This document shows positions 21,366-35,300 of a stretch of DNA of 64,000 nucleotides, piece by piece. Origin of the DNA: Scleroderma bovista (lineage: Eukaryota > Basidiomycota > Agaricomycetes > Boletales > Sclerodermataceae); the NCBI GenBank assembly GCA_037178675.1, contig JAYMGJ010000172.1, positions 186,001 to 250,000 on the forward strand, in the 5' to 3' direction. Each line of letters begins with the position of its first letter. Positions within the stretch are counted from its first letter, which is position 1. The position numbers were made by a program, and so were the translations under genes. Under the pieces are notes generated by a model. That model was not told the origin of the DNA, ran no database searches, and saw only the letters and a program-made list of their open reading frames with translations.

Positions 21366-23533
21366 GACGGGATTTTCCTTGTCTTGGTCGGATAATCAGC
21401 AGTGGTGAGTTGGGAAGCAATTCGAGACATGGGAACAGCACTGGCAGTGGTATTTAACTGTAACTGGGTAAAAATGCCCTTATCGTCCGGGAGTCCTTGA
21501 GTGACCTGTAAAATCATCCGGGGACGTTGCAAAAAGTATGCCAACCTTCGATTTGAAGTGACTTGCTTAGAGATGGGCCAATGAGGGGCCTCGCTCAAGT
21601 GCAAGAAAGCTTTTCCAACCAGTTTTGTTCCGTGGGAGAGATGCATTGGAATGAGAGGACTGCGGCAACTTTGCCCTGGGCGAATATTAGGGCGCTATAA
21701 GTAAATAGAAGTACGCAGATGGGGACAATTTCGGGTGTTGCGCGCGATTTAGGCTGACTGTACGATAAGTATAATTCCTGGAGGTTCACAAGCGTAGTAC
21801 GCTCGCAATCATCATTATCGTTCTCCCGTCATGATTGCTTGTGTGACAGGAAAGGTTTGAATCAGATCCAAGCAAACGGTACTCCTGGACCTACCGAGTG
21901 GGTGAGTGGTCACAAATATTCTTTATGAGATTCTACTAAGAACATACCCAGATATCCGCGCAACTGCAATAATCTGTGATCGCACTGGCAGGAAGACTGC
22001 GTGAGAAAACACTCCTTTAGCTATTATGTAGTCCTTACGAAGTTCGAAGACTTGGCCGCCGTCCATGCATCACAAAACTGGCTTTGTGGAAATCCGGTTA
22101 TTATAGATCTTTCGAATCTCCTACAGGGTTCCGTAGTTCTATCAGACACGTCGCACCATGACTCACCACATTCGAAATCGATGACATTGCGATCACTTTT
22201 ACTCACTGCAGGGCGTACCCACCGGAAATAGGGACTCACGCGCTAGCCGACACCCATCCTCCTTGCGTCAGAGTCTATTCTGATAGTCAGGCCAACTACT
22301 ACTTTGCAGTAGCCTTTGGACAATGCTTTGGCCAGGATTGGATACATTTCGCCTGCACCAGGGTCCAGTGCAAGTGATGGACATTCATGGGAGGACTATG
22401 CCGGGGAAGAAAATGCGCCAGAGCATGCCCAATCCATGGTTGAACGTTGAGGCGTGTTCTCCAGGTGAGGGTGATCGTGTTTGGATTATCCAAACCCATC
22501 TCCCTGGACTCTGCGGACATCCCGCATCATATGGCAGAGCTCAAGGATCGGAGTTAGGTTTGGGGCATTCCGCTTTTCAGCAGTAATGTATCAGGTAAAT
22601 GGACAGATATCTGTGTTGACGTAGGTAGAATCCCGTGCACACACATTCCCTTGGCAAAGGGTTCTGGGAGAATGCTATATCGTGGGAACGACTGACGACA
22701 GAACTTTTTGCCTTCTTTGGATCCGTGTGATTCGGTTGCCTTAGTACGCAATCCAATGTGCATGCGGAGAGCAAGGGTTCTGCCGTCGCAGGCGGCATTT
22801 CGAGTTCTCTCATTAGCCTCGATATTCCCTCTTTTCGAGAACCAGCAACGCCAATTGTGACATGCGGGGTTTCATGTTACGTCGTTTACAGGATAAGACG
22901 CATCCGCTACTCGTAGATGGGGACTTACGCAGAATAATTTCGAGCAACTAATGGGATAAAGGGGAGTGCGCATGTCTTTGTGCACTACATACACCAGTCT
23001 TACGAGAACAGCGTGGGGACCATGAAAACTCGGAACTTGATCTACCAAAAGACTCATCCCGTCAAAAGGTAGGCATTTCATCGACCACCATGAAAGACCA
23101 TCTGATGAACCCACGTACGTGCACCGAACTATTCCATATCATGTGTCTAATTGTTGAATTAGGCACCACAAAAATGGTATTCAGTGCCGCAATACCTTTG
23201 TGCACCTTTGTAAAGCCATTTGTTTGGTACAAAGGTGAGAATACTAGTTGTACATTGGCGTGTTAGGCCACCAGTTGAATGAAGGATGACGGTTAAATAT
23301 AACGATGAGGTTGACTACTAGGCTAAGTGGTTCGAACGGTCGAATTTACTCGTCTGTCCGTCTCTACTGCGTATGGTTCACTTCGGTCATTTTGGTCTGA
23401 ACATCGTAATATGTACTTGCCAACAATAAGTCTTGGGGAAAGTGGCTCATGTGCTTGCCGTCGCCGATGGCCCTCTAGTCTAGTAGATCCAATCATAATT
23501 ACTAATTCAAAAACTCGGTGCATGATATTCAAA
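21366..23533. other. Spacer between LOG copies 2 and 3
   Basis: The first ~550 bp (to about 21920) are the promoter side of copy 2 and match the corresponding side of copy 3. The remainder holds only short disconnected ORFs; I found no exon chain, no tRNA and no transposon ends. The 3' flank of copy 3 begins shortly before 23534. Confidence 0.5.
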
Positions 23534-24678
23534 TCAAAACGATGAAATAGCACACCACACGCAAAAGCCACCCATCAGGGCATGGAATATAGGTAACGCG
23601 CCATTCACCCCCAACTTGTCATGTGTCATATCACTGCTGTCCTCGTCTTTGTTCCAATAGAATGGTAGAGTGTAGATTTTGTCATGTTGCCAGGTGTCAA
23701 TGGCTTTCATGGCTGCCTTGCCCCAGTCAAAGTTTTCGTGTTCTCGGAGATCGGCAGGGCCATCGACAAATATAACGAGGCGTTCATTCTGAGGCTGTAT
23801 GAAACCTTGCTGTATTCCGTTCTTGATGAGCCCGCGGAGAGGGTTGTAGTATGACAGCACGTTTAGGAGCACAACGGCTATCTCCCAAAGGATGATATAA
23901 CAACACTGCTGAGAAAGGGTAGCACGGTGAAAGGGGAGTAAATCTTACGTTTATTGTGGATATTGAGTTGGTTCCATGTGATGACCTCCAAGATCTGATT
24001 AGTTGGCTGCGTCAGAATGACAGCAGCGTCGATCGAAAATAAATGTTATGATACCTCTTCAAAAGTCCCGAAGCCGCCAGGCAGACCTACGAAAGCTCCC
24101 ACACGCTTTGCCATTTCAACTTTGCGTTCATGCATCGAGTTGACGACAATCTTGCGATGGTTATCAAGTAGGTTTAACTGTGGACACCAAAGGGGAACTT
24201 ACGGTCTCGATCTAGATACATGACGAATTTGAGTCAGGTACTGCACTTGCAGGGGACTTATTGGAACATACCTCTCCTCGTCGTCTTTCATCTAAAACCT
24301 CAGAAACAGTGCTGGTCGTTGCACGACCGTTTCCTTTATCTTTTTCACCGCCCGCAGCAAAGATGGCATATGGAATGATGCCCGTGACTTTGCCGTGGGA
24401 CTTGGCGGTGGCACCAGATATGACACCCATGAGGCCACTGTTGCCACCCCCATAGACGAGTGGGCGGTTGTCAGTTGCAAGCGCGTCGGCGAGGGCTGTA
24501 CAACGAGAAGAGGAAGTGAAGTATGTAAGTGAAAGATGGTAAACGCGTGAATGTGTCACAAAGACGCGATCCATTGGTAACTGAACTTACACAATGCAGC
24601 CGCCTGGAAAGCTTTCTGGTTTCCGAGAGAGGCAGCACAATACACAGCTACTGCACGAGAGGGCGAAGGGGCTATCAT
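23534..24678 (-). CDS. LOG-family phosphoribohydrolase, copy 3
   Basis: Third LOG paralogue. It starts [17 protein letters not shown] at 24678. The second exon reads [20 protein letters not shown]; the 9-nt exon Ile-Glu-Thr is at 24203-24211; then [28 protein letters not shown], the one copy with the exact family motif PGGFGT. Then comes [21 protein letters not shown], and a final exon ending [10 protein letters not shown], whose last ~25 residues differ from the other two copies. All splice sites are present. Because it keeps the canonical Thr and both Glu residues it is the best candidate for normal LOG activity among the three. Confidence 0.86.
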
Positions 24679-26463
24679 GGTAGGCTTTCCCTTGTTTTGT
24701 GGGGTAATCAGGAGTTGTGAGTTAGAAGAAAATCTTGAGACATGGCAGTGGTATTTAACTATGACTGCATAGACATCTCCTTGTCCTCTGGGAGTCTTTG
24801 GGTGACCTGGCAAATTACACGAGGACGTTTCAAAAGTATGCCAACCTAGACGTGGGCCAATGAGAGAGTAACGAGTCAGTTTTGCCTTGGTGAAAATTAG
24901 GAAATTGTAAAAGTACCCAGGTGGTTGTGCGCGATTTAGGCCAGCTAAGTCTGTGTGAAAAAGGTTGAATCGGATCCAGGCAAGCATTGCTGTACCTCGG
25001 TGGGCGTTCTGAGGTTCCAAGAGCTTCTGCTGTCATCCATTGCTCGATGAAGACATGATGCTTGTGATACGTCCACAGTCATGAGGATGTCCTGGACTTC
25101 AAGGGCGTTAACTCGTTGAGAAAAGGTGGAAGCGTCAGTTTCGAAATCAATATCGATTATGGAACAGTGTCCCTAAGTCTCTTTGTAGAGGAAAATAGTC
25201 GTTGCTCTAAAGGATTCGAATTACTTACTCAGTTACGCTTGAACTCCCCTTCTCACAAGATGCCAAGATTTGAAAGGTTCTGGATCAGATTCCACGACAG
25301 CAGCTATGCTAGAAATGGTACAGATTCATCAGTTGAATCAATGCGTGTGTCGGTCTCGGGGACTGAAACTATCGGGGCGTTTGCACAACCCCCATAATCC
25401 AATTTGATGGGATAGTTACATAGCCTAAGAACGGAGGCCATGGAGAAAGAACGTTCAATCACCAACTGCCAACGCAACGACAAGTGGAAGAAACCGGATT
25501 TCAGCAATCAGGCCAAATTCACCAACCGCGACGTTAGTGCAGTGTGCCCGTGGAGATGATGATCTGTGGCAGGAATTTTGTGGGGTGTTTTGAAATCGAA
25601 CTAGAAATAATATTCGGTTGTGACGTGGAGGTAGTCCGGAGGTGAAATGGAGAAGAGGGGTTTAGCTAGGCCTTTGATGAGTCCGGTGGGAGGTCGCTTG
25701 ATGACTGAGACACGGTCAAGACGCTACACAAGCAAAAGCAATGGCACATGGTGACATGGAGGCTGGATCACAAAAGTCAGTACGAAGTACCCAATACAAA
25801 TTGGTAGTCGATTTGCCAGATATGTAAGAGAAGGTTGCCCGGGTAGTCGGCTTACCCGTAGTGTCCACGGAGCACCTGGTACTAGTCACTGATCATCGGT
25901 CTATGTAGTCCATCGATTAGAGAGAAGGCTACGAAGTGCTTTACAGTTTTTGCCTTTCTTAGAATCCCCAGACAATTGAAATTACAGAGAGAAGAACTCT
26001 GCCTTGAATATCCTCATGGCTCTCCGACCGGGGAACTTGCTGTTCCTCCTCTTTCCGCACCTCGTCATTTCACCACCAGGAGTCACTACTATGGCAAGCC
26101 GTGGTGTCATCTCGTGTCCTCCTGATGCATAGTGTCACTATGACAATTACAGGGCACCTGTGAACCACTTGGCCTGGATAAGTTACAACCTAAGTCTATA
26201 TAATATTGATCACTAGTCATGATGCCATCTATCTCCCTTTGGGTTCCTTTCCATAAGCGTCCAACATCCTCAAGGGTTCTCTTAGCGTAGTCAGCCAAGC
26301 CCTGTTGTTTTTACGGCCACAAAAGCACTCAGTTCGGCATTGGGCGAAAAAGGCATAGCAAGATACGTAGTTGCTTTATTCTGTGTTAGATGTGAACCAC
26401 AGGAACGGTATTGCGATTGAACGTAGAACCCAAGTAGAACCCTGACAAAGAAATAGTCTATGG
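24679..26463. other. Intergenic DNA upstream of LOG copy 3 and downstream of PDX1
   Basis: To about 25030 this is duplicated LOG promoter sequence (shares GCGCGATTTAGGC and GAATCGGATCCA-like stretches with copy 2). From 25030 to 26463 I see only short ORFs without domain content and no repeats. Confidence 0.5.
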
Positions 26464-27706
26464 TTAAAGAAGTCCGTTAAAGTAGGCTGTAGTACTATCT
26501 TTGGGCTTGGCATGAGAGATCGACCGAGTCTGTGGGCCAAGGGTGGGTGGCTTGGATGTTCGTGGGAGGTAGTCAGCAATGATGAGATCAAACGTCAGTG
26601 GTGTCAACAAGGCTGATACAAAGTTGAATGAGCAGGACGTTGCCCATGCTGACTGAAATTACGTACTCGGCGGTGTTGGCTTCATCCTTGAGGCAAGACC
26701 AGATACAATCAACTGGCGAATGGTCGCTCCATCCAAAGGCTGCGAACTCATCAGCCAAGACTGGCTATGCTGGTGGATTCACTCACCTTGGCAGGGTCAC
26801 TCTTTTGTGGCACGGACGCTTCCTTCTTGGGTTCGCTGTATGTACCGGTGGGGCTTGATGCCTTGCCAAGGTATGCTAGCACATCACCTTTCGTGAGCTG
26901 TCCCCGTACACCCGTACCCTTGATAGCCTCTGGGTTTGTGATACTGTGTTCTATCAGAAGACGCAGTACAGAAGGAAGTAGAGGCTTGGAGTGGGTTGGA
27001 TAGTGTATTGATCCCTTTTCTTGTGCAAGCTCAAATTTCGGCAATGTCGGCGGAGGTGGTGGCGGTGCCATAGAGGGTGAAGCTTCGCTCTTGGGTGACC
27101 GTTTCGCCTCTTCCTTTGGCACTTCTAAGTTAGAGATATCGTCCCCGTCCTCTGCAAGAAGGGCAATGACCTTCCCAACAGCAACATTTTTCGTGCCACC
27201 AGGTGCCTAAGAGGTATAAGTCACTGTATGCTCACGCGACGGTCGACTTCGTACGATAATTTTCGCTAAAACACCATCGTCCTGAGCTTCTACGTCTATA
27301 GTTGCCTTGTCAGTTTCCTAAATGACGGTGGAGTTAGGATGATAGACAGGAGGCGAGGGTGACCCACAATTTCTAATAAAACGTCACCAGTACTGAACGA
27401 TTCTCCTTCTTTCTTCTTCCACAAAGCAATACCCCCTTCGGTCATGGTGGGAGACATAGCGGGCATCTCAAGGTTAGTAATTGCATGACGAGCCCCCGTC
27501 TGATGCAACCCTGTGGAAATAACTCGAGTTAGCTCCCTTAACTCAAAATACTGAGATGGCACACATCTTCTGTGAAGCAGCAGGATACGTGTGCACTGCG
27601 CAGAGCGTCCGAGTGCCGGGATGTGACCTGCAGCTTGCATTGCCAACAGAGCTGGTCGTAAAGAACTTACTGTACTACTCGGAGCCCGTCGCGTTGAATT
27701 GGACAT
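26464..27706 (-). CDS. PDX1: Pyruvate dehydrogenase complex protein X (E3-binding protein)
   Basis: Anchors dihydrolipoamide dehydrogenase (E3) to the mitochondrial pyruvate dehydrogenase core. The N-terminus is Arg/Ser-rich without acidic residues (MSNSTRRAPSSTVSSLRPA), a likely mitochondrial presequence. A lipoyl domain follows: NLEMPAMSPTMTEGGIALWKK, FSTGDVLLEI, and a lipoyl-lysine exon of ETDKAT type that overlaps an intron near 27297-27320. A Pro-rich linker precedes a peripheral subunit-binding domain (LLPSVLRLLIEHSITNPEAIKGTGVRGQLTKGDVLAYLG). The tail is short (PLDGATIRQLIVSGLASRM .. FDLIIADYLP .. AYFNGLL), with no catalytic acetyltransferase domain, which separates protein X from E2. 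I placed the stop at 26464 after a last intron near 26600-26690. Divergent from VID21. Confidence 0.88.
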
Positions 27707-27854
27707 GTCGACAAATAGGCATTGACCCCCCTTGACCCCCCAATCTGAATTATTGCTGGTAGTAAGTCTGACCAGAACAGGGTGAAACTTTGTGCAAGGT
27801 AACGACAGAGTCGATCAACATACGCGTCTCATTGCGTCGTACAGTATTAGGGTT
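27707..27854. promoter_or_regulatory. Shared divergent promoter of PDX1 and VID21
   Basis: Only 148 bp separate the two start codons, so both promoters must overlap here. A CCCCCCTTGACCCCCCAA-type C-rich stretch lies near 27728-27743. No TATA box is evident. This is inference from layout. Confidence 0.5.
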
Positions 27855-30800
27855 ATGGAAGCCGACTCGATAGAGTCCTTGGTGCAAGAGCGGGTAGTTC
27901 AACTCCAGTAAGCACACTTAGCTCTTTCGACCTCTCCATCTTCACGCAATTATCACCATTCAGGGCGATCACACAACGCAGAAATGAGCTCCTTCGACAG
28001 ATGTACCACATGATACGCAGGCGAGATAGAGCAGGATCTATCGTGGACTTAGATGACAAGGATGATGATGGACTTGAGGAGTTTATGGACCAGTTCGATC
28101 TAGACAAGAAGTACGTTCCGCTTCTGCTTTGGAGTCGATGTTGAACATTCCTCCCAGTCCCGTTTCAGGCCTGGTGTCTAGTCTGTCGGAGGAGGAGTTG
28201 CTCGTTCCATCCTTTCCACCCTCGGATTCGGAACAAGACGCGATTGGTCAGGATGACATCGAGGTCGATTCTCCCATGTCGGAACTCTCAGCTTCGCTTC
28301 GGATGAAGTCGCCCATGGAGTTGGTTATGGAAGTCGAGGAACCCGAAATCGAGGAGCCTGAAGTCGAGGAGCCTGAAGTTGAGGCCGAGATTGTGCTGTT
28401 CGCTGACTCTCCTGCGCGGTCGACTCCCTCGAGCACATCCTGTAAGCGTCCAAGAGAAGAAGAGGAGGAGGAGGAGGAGAAGGGGGAGGAGAAGGAGAAG
28501 GAAGAGGAAGAGGAAGGTCAAATGGATATTCCGAAAAGTTTACTCTCCAGGTCTTCATCATGCAAGAGCACTCGTAACTCACCTCTACCACCACCACTGC
28601 CTTCACCCTCACCCCAGCTTCCAATTATCGAAGACGGCGAAGCGGAGGAGATGGCAATGGAGACCGATGTGCTTCCCCAGGCGGAACGGGAGGAATCCCC
28701 TCAATTATTGTTTCCGTCTTCTCCTGTTCATGAACACAAGCAACCGATTCATTTACAACGCATGGTTATCCATACTGCCGTTGACGTAGCTACACTCCAG
28801 CCCGCGCTTTTCATCCCCACCCCAACATCCCCAGCTTTGACCGCTCCAATATTCAGCTTTGAAAATAGCGAACATGAGGCGACAGAAGGGTCTCCTCCAA
28901 CCCCCACCCAACCAGAAATTCGGCGACACCATTTCAATCCCACTTATACTCTTCCCCCTGCCAAGTTCTTGCCTTCGGATTACTCTCGTAAAAGCAAGTT
29001 GTCAAAGCAACGTAAACGTGACAAAGACAAGTCAGAAGGTAAGAACAAGGACGAGTGGATGCCTCTGGGCTTCGTAAAGTGGGGTGCTTTGATCCGTGCG
29101 AACCCAGTATACATGAAGGTGTCCAGGGCAACAAAGTGTCTAAGCACACGGGACTGGGGCGTAAGTTATTTTCGATCCAAGACTCATGTATGAATTTCAA
29201 TATTTGCAGGTGGCAATCACTGAGCTCAGGCTTATGCGTACACTGGAGCGCGTCGAGAGCCTTGAAAATGTTGCCAAATGGTCTTACAGACAGCCGAAGA
29301 AACAAAGAAACCTGGGTGGCGCAACAAAGACTCATTGGGACTACCTCTTGGATGAAATGGTAACGATGACATTGTCGTGTTTCATGCCATCATTGTCTTA
29401 TTCCATTTTTATAGAAATGGTTGAGAGTTGACTTTCGTGAGGAGCGTCGGTGGAAGTATATGTTGGCTTTCAATCTTTCCACTGCGGTTCTCGAGTGGCA
29501 CGCAGCAGGCAACCGTGGGGAGCGAATTAAGCAGGGTATTTGCAAGCACTGGAGACGCCCACGCACTGCACCAGAGCGCGGAAATGCATCGCAGGATATG
29601 GACGTGGATGGTCGACCACCCGAGCATAGAGTGAATGACTACACCCTTACTGGCGACGAATCTGATAACGAAGACGAGGAAGCGGAGCCAGAACAACGCG
29701 ACATTGTGGACTCTCTGGAGGCTGGCGAAGTCTTGCGAGAGGCTCTCGAAGCTCGGGTATCAAACGGTTCTGGTGACAGCCAGAGTCCCGGTTACGAGAG
29801 TGTTCGGCCCAAGGTCGAAGACGTGGAGGACCCTTCTGCGTTAAGGGGTGATAACAACGTCTCCGGAGACGTCATGGATGTAGATCGGAATAATGACAAG
29901 CAGAATGCCAAAACGGAGGCTTCGGAGGCGGAGGGGCTGAAGCCCAATTCCACGGATCCACTCCTCGGGTCATTGCCAGAATCACACCAGGACGCGATGC
30001 AACCGTCTGGTGCTATGAAGGCAGCAGCAGCGAGGCTCAACCAATTTGCCCCGCTAAGGGAACTCATTGCTTATTCGAACGAGAGGAAATTGTTCATAGA
30101 GAATGAGGATTTAGACCTGGTCAAGGCTTTCTGGGACATGTCGACGAGCGACGAGCTACTTGAACCTCCCCACTCCGCACTTGATCTCTCGGACATCTTT
30201 CCGGATCTTCAACCACTCGGTGTACCAGACGTTGCCATATCTTCACCCGAGGGAAGGAAGAAATCCGACAAAAGGTCGGAACGGGAGGACAGCAAACGGG
30301 TTGATGACACTGGATATACAAAGATGGCCCCGATAGGCAAGTTCATGTTGTGCAAGCCTACTCTTCTCGGACCATTGCAACCTGTCAAGCGGTGGAAGAA
30401 CGGGCAGTGGTTGAACTCAGAGGAGCCTGCTGTTACGGAAGCCGAGGCTTCGAACAAAATTTCGGAAGAACAGCTTTCTGGTGGGTCTTCAGATTATGGT
30501 GCATAGCCATCTCAGCGTTGTTCACCGTCCCCATTCAGACCTGTTTGATAGTATAAGACCACAAGGGATTAGTGGGTGCTCTTCGTGTCCACCCAAGGAC
30601 AGCAGGAAGCGAGCCGAATATGCTTGGAATGCTGAGGAGGACGCCTTGTTGAAGCACCTCGTCGATAAATACCCAAACAATTGGTCTCTTGTCGCTGATT
30701 CGTTCAACTCGTCGAGAATTGCTATATCATATGATAAGAAGGCACCTTGGGAATGCTTCGAGAGGTGGAATTCCAAATTCGGAGGTAATCGATTCGGCCC

Positions 30801-32123
30801 ATCGCATGCTGAAACTAGTTCTCCAGCGATCGTAGACGAAACGCCTCCGCCTATACTGTCATTGTCATCTCAGGTGCAAATGACTACGAGGGGCGTCAAG
30901 CGTCTCGCGAACTTGTCGGTTGCTCAAAGTCAAAATGCGAATCTTTGGACAGGACTCAGTTCGGATACACTGAAGCGGCGCAGACACACTCTGATGTACG
31001 AAACGATCAGAAAGGTAGCTAAAAAGAGGGAGGCTGCGCAAAAGGCGTCTAGTATGACATTCAAGTCCAGCCATTAAATATGTAGATTGACAGAGACATT
31101 CTACAGTGAACCAGAGGAAAACGTCAAATATTCATGACACTCATGGGCAATATAACAAGCTGCCCAAGCTGACCCCTGCCGAGCTCAGCCGGATGAAGGC
31201 TGAAAAAGAATCTCGGGATCATCAAGAAATGATGATGGCAAGACGTAGGCATGATGACCTTCGGCAGCACCTTATGCGAGATCCTAGGATGCAGGCTGCG
31301 CAGGGGGTAAGTAGATCAGAGGACATTGACGATTAGAAGATATCTGACGGACGTTTTTTCAGCAATCACCAGTTGCAGGAGCGGCCCAGCCACAACAAAA
31401 CAACGGCCCAGCGCGGCTTGTTCAGCAGACTGCGCAGGGGGTGCCACAAATTCGTGCACAGGCTGTGCCACAGGTGAATATATCTCAGCAACAGCGGATA
31501 CCTACACCTATGGCGTCGGCAGCCGCAGCCGCAGCCGCTCCCATCCGAATGTCACCCCAGCAGGTGCTGCAAGCGCAGGCAGCGGCACAAGCACGAGCGC
31601 TTGCTGCTGTTGCTCAGTCTCAAGCGCATGCGCAGATGCAAGCACAGGCTCAAGCTCAAGCTCAAGCTCAGGTGCAGGTGCAAGCACAAGGCCAAACTCC
31701 CACGCCAGTACAAAATTCAGGTCTCAGCAGTGTGCAGAACAGTCTTCCTGTCGGGGCGCATCTTTCACCCCCATACCAGTCGCGTGCCGCGTCCTCTTCG
31801 CCCGGGCTAGTACAACAGGGATCACCGCCACATAACACGGTTCCGCTGTCCAATGCTGCATCTCCTATTCTACCTCCGAGTCAGCCACAGCTGCCAATGC
31901 ATGGATCCCAGGTTTCTGGAAATGCACTAACACGCCAGCCGGGTAGCATAGGGGCACATTACCTTCCTGTGGTGACGATGTCAGGGCATTTTACGCAAGA
32001 GCAGATGGACCAGGCGATGCGCATGATACAGGTAAGCATGTTCTCCTATTACGAGGCCAGTGTATAACGATGGACTGTCAGCAACGTTCGGGTCTGCAGG
32101 GTAGTTACTCGAGTAGTTCGTAG
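27855..32123 (+). CDS. VID21: NuA4 histone acetyltransferase subunit Eaf1/Vid21 (HSA and SANT domains)
   Basis: Scaffold of the NuA4 complex in the nucleus, joining acetyltransferase and recruitment modules. The start at 27855 gives MEADSIESLVQERVVQLQ; the next exon reads AITQRRNELLRQMYHMIRRR, then an intron joins DLDKN to PVSGLVSS. The HSA domain is clear: [60 protein letters not shown]. The SANT domain is KRAEYAWNAEEDALLKHLVD .. NNWSLVADSFN .. CFERWNSKFG. The C-terminus is Gln/Ala-rich (AQAQAQ-type runs near 31630-31690) and ends after an intron as QQRSGLQGSYSSSS at 32121-32123. An acidic run coded by GAG repeats lies near 28455-28520. Domain order and about 1200-residue length fit Eaf1 rather than Swr1 or Ino80, as no helicase domain is present. 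Confidence 0.92.
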
Positions 32124-32302
32124 TGGGTTAATTGAGAATGGCATCTTCCGGTCGGAGTGTGAACTGAGCGCCGGATAGTCCGCGCAAGTGAGCTGAACAG
32201 CAATCAAAGCAAGTCTCCTCGACCCACGAATCCTTCGACAAAACGGCGTCGGCGGGTGGAATTCTGAACCGACGTCCGGAGACTTTAGCAAGGTCTTCGG
32301 CG

Positions 32303-35300
32303 ATGGACAATCCTCCAAACGCCAACATACACACTATCGTCAAAGCCCAAATTGTTTTCCTGCTCTCCACCCTAACCGAGGACAACTTCGAGAGGAATCA
32401 ACTTGAGATTCGCTCGGTATGTTGACCGCTTGTCTTTCTTCCGTCTCTGCACTGTCGCTAACTCCTCACCTTCAGTTGTCTGAGCAGCACGGCCTTGACA
32501 CATACCTCCACTTCATTCGCAGACTCATAGTACACTCGCAGGGACGACTGACCTCTGCCACGTCTCCTGCTTTCGACACATCAACAGGTCTCACATTCCG
32601 ACTCCTCGTCCAGGAGACCCAGCGCCTTGCTCGCGACCCTTTTCTTGCCGACCGCTTTCGCGAGGGCATTGACAAGGGCGAAGGGGACGCATTCAGGCAT
32701 TTTGATCTTCTGCGATTCGTAGATCGCGTTTCCCTCCGGCCATTGGAACGTCTAGTCCTCGCATCATCCATAGCATCGTCTTCCACGAGAAAGGAGCTTG
32801 CTTCCCAGGCTATAGCACTTATTCGCCTCGACTTCGAAAACGCCGTCTTGTCCCTTTGCCAACGCCCCTCCTTCGACCACGCCGACCTCTCCCCTCAACA
32901 AGTGGCCAAACTCATGTCAAACCTCCTCACAGAGCCCACCTCCGAGGCACCCGTTCTGGATGCTACGCAACGTCAGGCACTCATTGTGGCTGCTCAGGCC
33001 AAGTACGATCCTGACACAGTGGCTCCTATCTTACAGCGAATTTTCCCGAACTTGAGGTAGGCACTCGGCATGCTATGCCTACCAGTACTTATGACTTCTT
33101 CTCAGTTTACCACCTGGCACCTCACTTGTGCAAACCTTGATCCAGTTGGGACCAGACATCACTGGTGACGCAGAGGTCGTTCGTGCCCTACTCACGCGGT
33201 TTGGGATATCCGACGCGAGCCCTCCTCGGGACAACCAAGTAGTGGAGATTGTGTCCAGCCTTGCTCGTTTGGCCGCGGAAGGTGCCGCTCTGTGCGATGT
33301 TGGGGCACTCGTGCGAGCACTGAGTAGCTTCGTAAGTCTTTCACTACGCCTATATCTTCGGTTGATCACGATCTGTCCAGCATGTTAGCATTAGCTGGCC
33401 CAACGTCATTAAGGTTTTTGACATCCCCGATCGTCACGGAGTGGACACAGCTACCTTGAAGTTACTTATTGCAATTCTCCTCAACTGCCCGCGTGACACT
33501 GAGCCTCATGCTGTGACTGGGTTCTGGAGTGTATGGAAAAACTCGCTATACCAGCTGAAACTCCTCGACGCTTTGTTGTCTTTACCTGCCGACACTTTCA
33601 ACTTCGTGTCCCTGCCAGGTCGCCGAATAGTCACGGTGGATGATGTGGCCATAGCGAGTCCTACCATCAAGTCACTTGCGGCGAATGTACAAGGGCATAC
33701 ATGGAACTCTCTCGACCTTTTTGAGGTCCTCGTGCGACTCGCGGACTCGGAGAATTCGGATATTCGTACACAAGTGCGAGAAATGCTTGACAAAGCCCTC
33801 AAAATTAGCGCTGAGCTCGTCCACATGGGGCTGTTGCAGGTGCCGGTATGTTGTCGATCTTTGCTTCGAAATGGCGTAGCCCCCTCTGAAACAACATATA
33901 GAACTCCAACTGGAACGACATCCGCCTGGAATACTCCCGCAAGCTGTTGGCTATGTTCTTGGCTGGTCACCCCAACCACCAATTAGTTTTCATGCGCTTA
34001 TGGCAGATCGAACCCACGTACCTTACTGACGCCTTCCGTGATTTCTACGAGGAGAGCCCCCTGAATATCACTCGCATCCTAGACGTTGCCCAAGACCTCA
34101 AGGTTAGGCTTGGTTTGTATGACATACCCGGTGCACTAAATCAATCCTGTAGATATTGGAGAACTTGTTGGAAGTGCGTCCTTTTACATTCGCCTTGGAC
34201 GTTGCTGCTCTCGCGTCTCGTCGAGAATATCTCAACCTGGACAAGTGGCTGGCGGATAATGTTGCAACTCATGGCGCAGAATTCCTTCGCTCGATGATCG
34301 TTTTCTTGGAAGTCAAAATGGACAGTGAAAAAGCCTCGAGGGTTTCGGATCCCCCTGTGGATAGTCGTACGATGCCGTTGAGTCCCCAAACCGTGGCAAT
34401 CTTCTTGCGCACCCTTCGCAATAAGTAAGTATTGTGACGTGCACAGACTTTTGTGTGACTGAGACAACCTTGTTTAGCTCTGCGAAGATGCCCCGCGAGG
34501 ACATCGACTACTGCCTCGAAGTCCGGAACTCGTGCTTGCAAATCCATCCCCGCCTCATGAACCTTACCCCCAGTGCGGATGCTGAACCGGGTTTCTCTGT
34601 CATTAGCTACACCGCAGAAATCGAATCGGAAGTGGACGCTATTTATAAACAAATGTACGACGAACAAACGACCATTGACGAAGTTATCTCTCTGTTACAG
34701 CGAAGCAAGGCCTCGGCAGATGGCCGAGATCACGAAATTTTCTCATGCATGCTTCATTTCCTCTTTGACGAGTACAAGTTCTTCCAGTCCTATTATCCCG
34801 CCCGCGAACTTGCCATGACCGCCTATCTTTTCGGTTCCATTATTTATCATGAACTAGTCGATTTCATCCCTTTAGGTATCGCTATTCGATACGTTGTCGA
34901 CGCCCTCACTTGCGCTCCCGAGACCAACCTTTTCAAGTTCGGTCTCCAAGCCCTCGCTCGATTCGAAAGCCGACTTGGAGAATGGCAACCTTTATGCCAG
35001 GCACTCCTTCGAATCCCTCATCTCATGGAAGCTCGCCCTGACCTTGCGACAACCACTCACCGTGCCCTTGCAGCTGGGGCCGATGGCTCGCGAAGCACGG
35101 CAGACATGCGCGGGCTGTCGGCTGGCCTCGCTGCTGAACCTGTTCCCGTTTTCACTGCTATTCAACCGGACAAGCTTGAAGAGGAGATTGTAAAACCCCC
35201 TGAGGAGGTGTCGGACAAGATCTTGTTTATCGTCAACAACTTAGCGCCCAGCAATTTCGAGGTAAAACTCACAGAAATGAAGGGATACTTTGACGATGAA

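Noticed and set aside
22323..22586. Plus-strand ORF of 87 residues in the LOG spacer
   Set aside because: No recognisable family, no exon chain, and the surrounding frames are full of stops.
28288..28624. Minus-strand Leu/Pro/Ser-rich ORFs opposite VID21
   Set aside because: They arise from the acidic GAG repeat and Ser/Pro codons of the VID21 exon.
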